The position numbers and the translations under genes were made by a program. The notes beneath the pieces were generated by a model. That model was not told the DNA's origin, did no database searches, and worked only from the letters and a program-made list of their open reading frames with translations. A stretch of DNA of 64,000 nucleotides from positions 558,001 to 622,000 of the forward strand of contig ML978125.1 in NCBI GenBank assembly GCA_010015805.1. Direction: 5' to 3'. This DNA comes from Rhizodiscina lignyota. Taxonomy: Eukaryota > Ascomycota > Dothideomycetes > Aulographales > Rhizodiscinaceae. Below are positions 19,230-29,184 of the stretch, in pieces (the stretch's first letter is position 1; every line of letters starts with the position of its first letter).

Positions 19230-20039
19230 ATGGCTGCAGAGCTTCAGAATCCCACTCCAGTACCGGAGGCGCCCCGAGAAACGCCAGCTTCTGGCTACAG
19301 TTTCAGTTTCGATGAATTCCTGAAGAGAGAGTACCGATATGGCTTGGATCCAAACCGCCCAGTCTGCAAAGCATACCTTCAAGGCCATTGTCCGTTGGGC
19401 AATTCTTGTCCAGACAAGCACAATGCGGCGGGCAATACGTTCCAAAGGTCCGATTACTATCAGTCCCGTTACAAGATGAAGAGTGACTTACATCCCTCTA
19501 GTACCTTGGTATGCAAGCATTGGCTGAGAGGCCTGTGCAAGAAAGGCGAAGCCTGCGAGTTTCTCCACGAATACAATCTACGACGAATGCCAGAATGCAA
19601 CTACTGGTCACGATTCGGCACATGTTCAAACGGCGACGACTGCCTCTACCTTCACCCAGATCCAGAGTCGAAGCGCGCTCCGTGCCCACACTACGAGCGC
19701 GGCTTCTGCCCTCTCGGCCCACATTGCGCGAACAGACACGTCAAGAGGGACAACATCTGCCCGTTCTACATGGCTGGCTTCTGTCCGGATGGCAAGGCGT
19801 GCAAGGCTGGCGCGCATCCTCGATTCCCAGAGGACCTGAAAAAGCCGGAGGTCAAGATCATCAAGTCCAAGGAGCAGTTGGAGCAAGAGCGGCTGGAGAA
19901 GGAGGCAGCGAGAGAACGAGAGGAGGAGCAAGAGCGCGAGAGAGGCGACAGCATGGGAGGACAGCAGAGATTCGGAAAGGGTGGCTGGCAGAAGCAGAGA
20001 GGCGGTCGACAGAAGAGACAGCGGAGAGGTAACTTCTAA
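19230..20039 (+). CDS. yth1: mRNA 3'-end processing zinc-finger protein Yth1 (CPSF30)
   Basis: Five CCCH zinc fingers follow one another: CKAYLQGHC..H, CKHWLRGLC..H, CNYWSRFGTC..H, CPHYERGFC..H and CPFYMAGFC..H, after a YSFSFDEFLKREYRYGLDP lead. A charged C-terminal tail rich in Arg/Glu then Gly/Arg ends the protein. Yth1 is the RNA-binding subunit of the cleavage and polyadenylation factor that recognises the poly(A) signal, in the nucleus. The ATG at 19230 is used; an upstream in-frame GTG at 19191 is not needed. The reading frame is open throughout (269 residues), but 19448-19501 is a probable 54-nt intron whose removal gives the usual spacing between fingers 1 and 2 (251 residues). Confidence 0.95.
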   Translation: MAAELQNPTPVPEAPRETPASGYSFSFDEFLKREYRYGLDPNRPVCKAYLQGHCPLGNSCPDKHNAAGNTFQRSDYYQSRYKMKSDLHPSSTLVCKHWLRGLCKKGEACEFLHEYNLRRMPECNYWSRFGTCSNGDDCLYLHPDPESKRAPCPHYERGFCPLGPHCANRHVKRDNICPFYMAGFCPDGKACKAGAHPRFPEDLKKPEVKIIKSKEQLEQERLEKEAAREREEEQERERGDSMGGQQRFGKGGWQKQRGGRQKRQRRGNF

Positions 20040-22124
20040 AGGCACTTGCATTTTTGGTGATAATACATTCTTCAGCAGGGCGTCGGTTCGGTATACCCAA
20101 AGAGCGCGTTAAGACCTCCAACGATCTCACGTCATAACAGTTTCGATTCGTCAGTGCCCTTTTGCAGGCATACATTACAAGATTTCGGGAGAGGAGTTTA
20201 AAAGTCCGGGATTATGTATAACGGGAATGCATTTGAGGACGAGCCGAACGAAGATGGAAACAATTTGCGGACTGCCGATTGTGCTTTCCACCAACAACAA
20301 AGTTTGTGCTCCAACATTGAGCAATGTTTCGAGACCCAGCGAGGGTGAAGACGACGGGATGCGGTATCCGCTAAACAGCTCAAAATGCATGTGGTCAGGG
20401 TGTCAACATTTGCTTTCTTCGAGCGCCTTTCTTTCATATGTCGTCCATGACAACGATTGTACTATACCGCTCAGATTAGCTACAGTTGCGCAACGGCTCG
20501 CCTAGACCTGTGGTTCCCCGCTTCAACGATGTGAGCAAACCCGGGACCTAGCGTCGAGCCGTTTCGCGCCTGTAATATAAAATGCAAGGCAAAGTCAGCC
20601 AAAGCTGAGCATCACCAAGGAAGTTTTCATCATTGTCCGAAGACTCAGAGTGCACACGTACGTCGTCCCCCGAAGGGAACGACTGGATCACTTGCTATCT
20701 AGAACAAAGACCGATGATGAGACCCTCGACGCTGGCAAGCACCTGGCATCTGGGGCTGATCGATGAATGCTTTGAAGAATGCGAAGCACCCTATCACCAA
20801 GCGATGAGGCTGCCTTTGAACAATGGAGGCTGGATCAGCCGGTCGATGAAATCTAACAAGGCATCAGGGGTATAGGACATGATGGAGCAAATATCGAATG
20901 GTTATTGACGTATCACCGCATATTGCGAGCAGACACACGAAAGAGGGCAGGTTTTAGGATGAACAACGAACGGGGAGTGAGCATCATGCTGTATTTAAGC
21001 AGACTCATGAGCAGCAATGAATCAAATTCGTTGAATGGGCAACGAGCTCTTGGGAATTAGAAGGATTGGTTCAAGTCTACCGTTGATCATGTCCGCGAAG
21101 GAGTCGTGATTGCTATCATTTCGACCCCGCCGCGTACAACAGTTTGATAAAAGAAGCAAGAGAGATATTGCTAGTGGTGAAGGAGCTCTTCATATTGCCA
21201 TACCCTTTAACAAGGCCACATAAGTGCTCTGTAGAGGTGTGCAGTACAGAGCTGCAGTGCAATCTATCTCATCACATGGAAACGACTGAGCTAGAAAAGC
21301 AAACGTTGAGATGAGGCTGAAGTCTTTGGGAAAGGGTGTACTATTGAGGAGGTTGATTAAAAATCGCTGCGGTGTAATGAGACATGCAAGGAAATTCACT
21401 AGAGAATGTAGTGTCGTCTCAATGTGAAGATGTTGTGATTACGAGGCGTCATCTCAGCTGGAATGTACGAGCGCCATGAAGAAGAAACCATGAAGATCGC
21501 AGCTTTTAATCTCTCGTAGGTCAAACGGATGCTCGAACTGCTCCTCAATGACTAGGTAATTACAAGTTTGGTCTCCGTTCAATGGCCTGTCATCTATCAA
21601 TGGCTGTAATCGATATGGACGGAGTTGGCATCTAAGTAGCTTATTACAAGCGCCATAAGTAATTGCGCCATCACCTCAGCGAGTGATGATCACGGGCAGC
21701 CGCTTATCGTTGCATTGCATAGAATTTTCGTGGAGATACCAAAGACAGTAATATTCCATGCTCTTCTGCCTCTAGTCGCATACCGCCAGCCGCCGCTGTA
21801 GAAGAAATTGTGCCGTGTATCCATCAGGGCGACAACGGAGCGATGCCGTTTGTCGCTGCGCCTCCCCGCAAAAAAGCCTTTGTAATCGCGCCAAAAGCCG
21901 GCGGCGCAGGTGGCGCTCGCGTCATGGGGACGTGCAGAGCTGACTTTTAACGTCTTCCTTCCCGCCGCACCAGCTTAAGAGCGCCTTTCGTCATTCTCGA
22001 CACGCTGAGAATGGTTGATACAACTTGATACTTGCGAGTTGTCGCTATAAGCAATTAATCCAGTGCCCTCGTCGTATTCCTTCATAGACATTGGGGCGCT
22101 TTGCGCGCTTATCAATTCGCCATC
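20040..22124. other. Intergenic, no supportable gene
   Basis: About 2.1 kb between two plus-strand genes. Open frames stay under 100 codons, overlap on both strands and have no recognised domain. The last 250 bp before the zinc transporter are GC-rich and presumably promoter. Confidence 0.45.
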
Positions 22125-23822
22125 ATGGGCCTTTCAAAGTCAACAAGAATACAGATCCTTCTAGGAATCGACGCAGTCTTCTTCCTCCTCGAACTGGTCG
22201 TCGGCTATGCAGTCCACTCCCTCGCCCTCGTCGCAGACTCCTTCCACATGCTCAACGATGTCCTCTCACTATGCGTCGGACTGTGGGCTGTCAAGGTCGC
22301 GGGCCAAAAGACGAATTCAAAGATGTACACATACGGCTGGCAGCGAGCGGAGACACTGGGAGCGCTCATCAATGGCGTGTTCCTGGTAGCTCTGTGTCTA
22401 TCAATCTTTCTCGAGGCCATTCAGAGGTTTGTCGAGCCCCAGGAGGTCTCGTACCCGAAACTGGTCCTCATCGTTGGTTGCTTTGGTCTGTTATCGAATA
22501 TCCTGGGACTCTTCCTATTTCACGATCACGGCCACGATCATGGACATTCTCATGAACATGCGGACGAGCTAGGTTCAGCGGAAGAAGGTCATACACACTT
22601 CAGCTACGACGATAGCGAACATGCGACTGTCGCGGACGAGACAGGAAACATTGAAGACGTACTACCTCAGAATCGGATAGCAAACTTTGCAACGACCAAA
22701 CCCAGAGCTGTTGAATGGGATGAAAGTGCTAATGGCCGCACCAGCGAAGAAGCAAGAGAGGCAAGAACAACGAGCCCCCACACCCCTCGGAGAAATCGAC
22801 GTAAACATAGCCAGAGTGGCTCGAGGTCTCGCGGATACTCTGGTCTGGAAGATATTTATGTGCACCCTGCATCATTCCGCAAGGATATCATTGCAGCGAG
22901 CAGGCTGGATGACGTTCACTCTGTGTCAGGCACAGATACCGACCCTGACGAGGCTGTGGCGGATGAGGATAATGGTCCAACCGAAGAATCGCCTCTGCTA
23001 AAGAAGTCGAAGAGCAGAGAGTCGGGTGGCCGTAAACACCATAGACATTCCTCGCAAGCCAATGGCAGCGCTTCGCTGCATAAAGACCACCATCATGCCC
23101 AACCGCAAGACGCTGAAGCCAAGGGTGCCCATTCGCACGGCGACCTCAATATGCGCGGCGTATTCCTCCATGTCATGGGTGATGCGCTGGGCAATATTGG
23201 TGTCATCGCATCTGCTCTGTTCATCTGGCTTACACCCTTCCCGTGGCGCTTCTACACCGACCCTGGTATCTCATTGATCATTACCGTCATTATACTCTGC
23301 TCTGCGATTCCTCTTTGCAAAGCAGCTTCTCGGATTCTTCTTCAAGCTGTTCCAGCTGGTATCAGCATAGACGATATCAAAGACGATATCAACGAGTTAC
23401 CTGGTATCATCAGCTGCCATCATTTGCACGTGTGGCAGCTCAGCGACACCAAGCTTGTTGCGAGCCTCCACGTGCAGGTCGGCTTCGACTTTAAAGGCGA
23501 GGGCTCTGCGAGATACATGAAGCTCGCCAGATCGATCCGCCGATGCCTACACGAGTATGGCATTCATTCATCCACCATTCAACCCGAATTTTGCCTAGAT
23601 CCAGAGCATCCTTATCCACCAGCGTCCGATGTCGACAGCTGTAGCGATCATGGTCCAAATTGCGATGGAAACCACCCTGGAGGTAGCAAAGATGGCAGCA
23701 AAGGTGGTAGCAAGACTGGAAGTTTAAGACATGAGCCAGACGCCTGTCTGCTGGAATGTGGGGATGAGTGTGGCGCTGAGAGGCAATGTTGTCCAGTTAG
23801 AGGCGACGGAGCCGGCGAATGA
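22125..23822 (+). CDS. Zinc transporter of the CDF family (Zrc1/Cot1-like)
   Basis: A single exon of 565 residues, starting at the ATG that opens MGLSKSTRIQILLGID. Six transmembrane helices are predicted by eye. The two intramembrane zinc sites are HMLND (His41, Asp45) in helix 2 and HVMGD (about His349, Asp353) in helix 5. A long His-rich cytosolic loop (HDHGHDHGHSHEH and later HH stretches) sits between helices 4 and 5, and the C-terminal cation-efflux domain follows. Family: H+/Zn2+ antiporters that load the vacuole, giving zinc and cobalt tolerance. The tail ends with Gly/Ser-Lys repeats and a Cys-rich segment (DACLLECGDECG..CCP), also seen in some fungal homologues. Confidence 0.95.
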   Translation: MGLSKSTRIQILLGIDAVFFLLELVVGYAVHSLALVADSFHMLNDVLSLCVGLWAVKVAGQKTNSKMYTYGWQRAETLGALINGVFLVALCLSIFLEAIQRFVEPQEVSYPKLVLIVGCFGLLSNILGLFLFHDHGHDHGHSHEHADELGSAEEGHTHFSYDDSEHATVADETGNIEDVLPQNRIANFATTKPRAVEWDESANGRTSEEAREARTTSPHTPRRNRRKHSQSGSRSRGYSGLEDIYVHPASFRKDIIAASRLDDVHSVSGTDTDPDEAVADEDNGPTEESPLLKKSKSRESGGRKHHRHSSQANGSASLHKDHHHAQPQDAEAKGAHSHGDLNMRGVFLHVMGDALGNIGVIASALFIWLTPFPWRFYTDPGISLIITVIILCSAIPLCKAASRILLQAVPAGISIDDIKDDINELPGIISCHHLHVWQLSDTKLVASLHVQVGFDFKGEGSARYMKLARSIRRCLHEYGIHSSTIQPEFCLDPEHPYPPASDVDSCSDHGPNCDGNHPGGSKDGSKGGSKTGSLRHEPDACLLECGDECGAERQCCPVRGDGAGE

Positions 23823-24825
23823 AGACTTTTTATTTGTGTTTCCTTTTCTTCTTCTCTTTACACCTCTTTGTCGCAGAAATGCTTTAATAGTGCTTCTTCT
23901 GCATCGCTTGGCGTTATAGGCTCGCAAGATGGCCACAATGAGCTCGATGGAGGAGCTCTCATGTATAGTACCCTTTCAGCAAATGCATGCCTTTCGAAGT
24001 AAATGCGGATCCTCGCTCGTCAAAGCTTAGACGAAGTAAATCCTGTTTTGACGAATCATGCGAAGCTTACGTACTTGTACTATGTCTTTGCTCAACGTAC
24101 TATATCATTAGGTTAGTAACAAACTCTTCGGCTCAAACGACCTCTCCATCGATTAGGAATTTCCTGTTCTTGAAATACGGCCCTCTTTGAGATAAGTTAG
24201 CGATGTGTAGTAATACTCGTTCTGAACACTTTCTCCCTTAAAGGGTATGTATGACCTTAAGCATTGACCAGATCCTCCGCCTACCCTCCGCCCTGGTGGT
24301 GTCTTTCCTCCGCTGACGCCCTTCAATCTTCACCGGAGCCAGCAAGAACAACCTGTTTCTACAAGAGTAGCCACTAGGAAGATTCTGTTTAGACTCCCTT
24401 ATCTGTCAGCCTTCACTCCGGACGTAATCTTCACTCGGAGACCCCAAGACCACGGTGTCTCCGGCAAGGCGTCTGTCGCACTTTCGTGCGTATTCCGTTG
24501 GCTATCGCTATCTTCCTTGTCTGGGCAGTGTTGCGAAACTGGCATGCCTGATATCACGTAAATGGAGATAATATCTCCATAGTGCTTACCCGCCGTCGCA
24601 ACAGTTCAGCCGCTTCCAGTGGGCCTGAATCCTAAGCCGAAGAGCTGTAGGACGTGCAAAGAGCGGAGGTCGATCAACGCGTACGATGTCTCGCAGTGCG
24701 CCTTAGTAATCACGGTGTTTCTCATATATTTTCCCTTTCTCTGCATTTAAACAGCTAGAAACCGCGTTCATTTACTTGTCTATTCTCACATCTCCCGGTT
24801 GTTGCGCGTCGAATTTCATCTCGCC
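23823..24825. other. Intergenic with two short inverted repeats
   Basis: About 1 kb with no supportable gene. It holds the zinc transporter 3' UTR and the dehydrogenase promoter. A 7-bp-arm hairpin (CGGAGAC / GTCTCCG) lies near 24435-24462, and a near-perfect palindrome at 24562-24580 is listed separately. Confidence 0.45.
24562..24580. promoter_or_regulatory. 9+1+9 perfect inverted repeat upstream of dehydrogenase
   Basis: ATGGAGATA-A-TATCTCCAT lies about 245 bp upstream of the dehydrogenase start. It could be a dimeric factor site or an RNA hairpin if transcribed; no known consensus is recognised. Confidence 0.35.
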
Positions 24826-26025
24826 ATGGCAGAAGCATCGAACAAAGAGCATCTGCTCATGGTGAGCCCCGTCCCACTGGGCCCGCCAGTAATGGGAATG
24901 TTCGCAAAGAGATTCCCAGATATGAAGGTCGACGTCTACGTTCCAGAGGGGAGATCACCAATACCACCGGAGAAGTACAAAGACGCAACCATCGTAGCGA
25001 CGTACGGAGACTACATCCCGAAGCCAAGCGACGCGCCGCATTTAGAGCTCCTCCACCTCTTCTCAGCGGGATCAGATCAGATGAAAGACCATGCGGTGTA
25101 CACGGAGTCAGAGATCCCAATTACGTGCACGTAGGTTTCCGGCCCTTGGTGTGGCGAGGAATGAGGGACTACCGGGGCTTGGAAGATAACGGGTTCCAGG
25201 TCTGGAGTACATGGACCGCAGATCTCAGAGCTTGTTTTCATGACTGCTTTGACGCTGAACCATGGGTTTGGCGAGCACTACGACAATCAGAAGAAGAAGC
25301 TCTGGCCGGACAGGCACTTTTCGGAGCAGCCTTTCAGGACGCGAGATCTGTGTGGGCAGAGGTTGGGTATATTGGGTTATGGTAGCATCGGCAGGCAGGG
25401 TTCGTTGATTATGCAATGGGCCGCAATAATTGGAACATACTGAAACTGACTCTCTGCAGTTGCAAGAGTTGGAAAGGCCATGGGAATGGACGTGATAGCA
25501 TACACTCATTCTGCAAAAGACACGCCCGAGAAGCGAAAAGACCAAGGCTACTGGGTCCCTGGAACTGGAGATCCAGATGGCTCTTTTCCGTCTGCGTGGT
25601 ATCATGGAGCGGACAAAGCCAGTCTGCACGAGTTCCTCAAGCAAGACATCGACTTCCTGGTCATCTCTGTTCCCCTCACAAACGACACGAATGCCCTCCT
25701 CGGCGCCGAGGAGTTCGACATCCTCTCCAGGAAACAAGCGCTCATCTCCAACATCGCGCGCGGTAGCGTCATCGACCAGCCCGCCTTAGCAGACGCTCTA
25801 AAGGCAGGCAAGCTGCGCGGCGCCTGCCTCGACGTGACGGAGCCAGAGCCGCTGCCGGCGGACGATCCGCTGTGGGATGCGCCAAATCTGGTGGTCACAC
25901 CGCATGTCGCGGGTAACTCGACGAATTATATCCGGAGAGCATTTGAGCTGTTCATGGCGATTGTTGAGCGGAAGATGAAGGGGGAGAGGATGTACAATGT
26001 TGTGGATCGGAAGAGGGGGTATTGA
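24826..26025 (+). CDS. D-isomer-specific 2-hydroxyacid dehydrogenase
   Basis: Three exons: 24826-25130, 25200-25399, 25460-26025; 356 residues. The junctions restore SGVHGPQISE, the family's substrate-loop region, and the Rossmann motif LGILGYGSIGRQVARVGKAM, whose GxGxxG spans intron 2. The catalytic Arg lies in NIARGSVID, a Glu in TEPEPLP, and the catalytic His in VVTPHVAG. Family: NAD(P)-dependent reduction of 2-keto acids such as glyoxylate or hydroxypyruvate. The exact substrate is unknown. Intron 2 has a GTTCGT donor and a textbook CTGAC branch site. The gene is convergent with the receptor-like gene at 27165. Confidence 0.92.
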
Positions 26026-27164
26026 TGTGGTGGAGCTGCGAATTTGTGTCTTGCTCCAGGTTGAGCAACGTTGGAAGGCGTTTTGAGTAACGTTATACCA
26101 TGTGTAGCGCACAGACGTCTAGGCTTAGAGTATTCAACCAGCGTCGATAGATAGAAAGGACGTGTGTTACCGCGTGTCGGCCCGCCTCCTGCTGTACCAC
26201 TGCAGCTTCGACTTCGACCTCTTGTCGTGAAAGCTCCACCTCGCTTGATGCACATCAATGCTGCATCACGAACAATGCTTCATCACTGTACTAACTAGTC
26301 CCCAAAGCCAATATCGTATACTCCCTTGCATATATTTACACGAGATAGATTGAGCAAGGCTGCCATTACTCGTGCGCGTTGTGGGGTGCATGCAAGATCC
26401 GCTGTGGCGGGTCACTAGGTTCAAAAGAATAGACAAGCCTCGTGGCACATGCATGTAATCGCCCAAATCTAATCTCGATGTCTGATGGGGCCGAGATCTC
26501 TAGAGGGCCGAGATGGAGGCTATTGTGTCCCGAAGAAATCGCTTACTGGGCGTTGACAATGACGAGAGCAGAGTCATGGCTTGAAGAGTACATTTGACTG
26601 GAAGTTTCCCTTTGCAATATACAACCCTGGGCTTCTGTCCTCCGTTACTCTACAGCTCGGCTTTATGTACAATACATTGACTGCATAATGCATGGGACAC
26701 ACACAGTATGGTACAGCCCTTGCGGGCGCGCCCTTGTATAGATCTCCCTTGTATGTACCTCCCCACCCTTCCCCAACTCAAAGGAGGGTCTGTAGTAGGC
26801 AACTCAAATCATAAGCCGACTGTCAAAGGAGCGACATAGAAGCCGCCAAACCGTCAGGCCACCACCACTTGGTGTGACCATCATCACTTTTCCGCGCCCG
26901 GCCGCACCGTGGCATGCCGTGGAAAAGGATAAAACTCCGTCGCTATGATCGCAGAAGAAATAGGCGCATAGCGTACAAATTCCGTCCCGTTAGCAAATGT
27001 TTCGCAAATTCTCCTCGACCGGCGTGAGTAAAGCGAGTGGCGATGAATCGAAGTGTTGGGTATAAGTAAGATTTTTAAATCCGTAAATGTTACGTCGTTA
27101 CTCGTCGCGCCGACCGAGTCTCCTCATTATGAAATTCGTTCCGCATCCATTACATCCGTCTCTT
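26026..27164. other. Intergenic between convergent genes
   Basis: About 1.1 kb containing both 3' ends. No open frame longer than about 110 codons and none with recognisable similarity. Confidence 0.5.
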
Positions 27165-29184
27165 TCATATCCGATTCCGGTCTGATGTCTCGAACTCGTC
27201 GTCGCTTTCCTCGTTTGGCGGGTGTAAGCCCAATCCACCACGAGCATATGTGGACGTTGGATCCCATTCTCGTATTCTGGACTGCCGACTCTCTCGTGTA
27301 GATCGACTGTCCCGTATCATCTGCGATGGGGTTCGAGGGCTGGAAAAGCTCATGGTTGGGCTCACATAGTCTCTGTCTCTTTCCATGGATGCAGTCGTCC
27401 CGCTTCTCGATAACGGTGGAGTTGAATAGTCTCTGTGGGTGTTGGTGACCGACACACTTCTTGATAAGGAAATGTCCTTGCCGAAGTCGGGGCTCTTGCC
27501 GAAGTAGTCAATGCTCTTGCCGGTGTATGAGGCAGATGTGACGGCCGTCTCTGTTGGACTGATGACCGCTGTTTCGGGGGTGTTGATAGTCAGAGGGTCA
27601 CGAGATCCGACGCGCATCAGCTCGAATGTGCGCTGATCGCCTGAGAATCGTTTTGCATCGAGCGAGACGAACTCGCGGTTGGGGAAGAACTTTGCGCGGA
27701 ACCACTCCACCCATCCAGTAAACATGGTCCAGCGAGCGAGTAGGACGAAAACTTGAACTCCCGCAAGCTAAAGAAGTCAGCACAAAGCTTCTCCGATGTA
27801 AGAACCAGAGATCGACTTACACCAAGGAGGAAGAGAATGGCAACGACAGTGGCTTGATTCACCAGCGCATCTTGGCCCAGATTAAGACACTTCTCTGTCG
27901 CCTTGCCGTCCTCAAACAAGCAGAGTATCCATGGCATGACATGGGTAATGTCATGCCTTTGAGTGACCTCGACAATGACGCTGTCCATGTAAATGAAGAC
28001 AATGGCGAAGAAGACGACGTCCGCAAGAATGAAGACGACAATCAACATGCTACGCCATTGCAACCAGACGACTTTGCGAACGCGGCGATAGACAGCCTTG
28101 GCAGAGTGCGTCCGCAGACTCGAAGTATACGATGGGAGGGCAGAGCTGCCGTTCGTTTCCGTCTTCTCATCGCTCCACATGTTCTTCAGGTACACATTGA
28201 TGCAATAAATGAAGCTATGAGATGTAAGCAGTCGTCGACTGGAGGCGGTTAAGAAGGCTTACGTTGCGCCCTGAATCATCGCTGACAGACCAGCAATTGC
28301 TAGCAGTGGAGCCCAGAAGACCCTGATTGAATTCTTCGAGTTTACGTGGCATGTGTCGCCGAATCGGAAGGAGAAGCCGGTGAAGATGACCGTGAGGGTG
28401 AAAAGGAGTGCGACAACGCCCCAGCCACCGGCTTGAGCGAAGTAGAAGAACTTTTGCCCAGGAATAATGTCCCAGCAGATTTGAAGATGCATTGAAAGCG
28501 CGCGGACGAAGACTGTCGCAATTAGCTGCGCGCTCGGAAGTATGTGCAATGTTGTTCCTTACTCCACACCGTAATAGCAAGGCCACCAGAAATTAGGAGC
28601 GCTCCCGACCAAGCGCATGTCAGGTTGGAGTACATGTCATTCGGTGTGATTTCATTGAAACACTGAGGCGGCTGTACCCCAAGTGGGACGATAAAGCCCA
28701 GCTGTCTTGCGTTAGCATATGCTGTGAATCACGTAGCGTCCAGGAGACTTACCCCTTCGACAATGATGGCAAGAATCAAACATATACTGAGATAGTGTCT
28801 GCGTGTCTTGTCCGCAGGAAGTACAGCGAATGTTATAAGAAGAAATAGACAAAAGAAAAGGCCCAGGGCGTTGAGAGATTCTCCGACACGATACCATGTC
28901 TTGAAGCCTACGCAGAATGTCAATTGATTTTTTCCTTCAACGAAACTGTTGATTCCCTTACTCTTAGGGTAGATGAAATCCGTGGATGGACATGGCAGAC
29001 AGCAGATGAGATCTTGTTCTATCTGAGGTAATGGTGCGCATAGACGGCCAACAACGACTAGAGTCAAGTTAGCGTTTCCCTTCCATTAGATATATTGGTC
29101 TGACATACGTCCGCCAGTCGTAGGAAATCTAGCATTGTCGAGAAATGGTGCTGGACAAGCACCCGAGAGAGAAGAATTTGCCAT
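27165..29184 (-). CDS. Seven-transmembrane G-protein-coupled-receptor-like protein
   Basis: Six exons: 29184-29109, 29057-28753, 28701-28563, 28512-28263, 28214-27821, 27767-27165; 588 residues, all phases closing. A short Cys-rich N-terminus (ICCLPCPSTDFIYP) precedes helix 1 (ESLNALGLFFCLFLLITFAV). Further hydrophobic helices follow around residues 120-135, 155-175, 195-220, 235-255, 300-325 and 375-395. The C-terminal tail of about 190 residues is hydrophilic, Ser/Thr-rich and likely a phosphorylated cytosolic tail. The architecture matches fungal receptors distantly related to the secretin/cAMP-receptor/frizzled group. Ligand and G-protein are unknown; the GPCR call rests on topology and overall look, not a catalytic motif. 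The start at 29184 is chosen because only this frame (MANSSLSGACPAPFLDN) joins exon 2 in phase. Confidence 0.8.
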
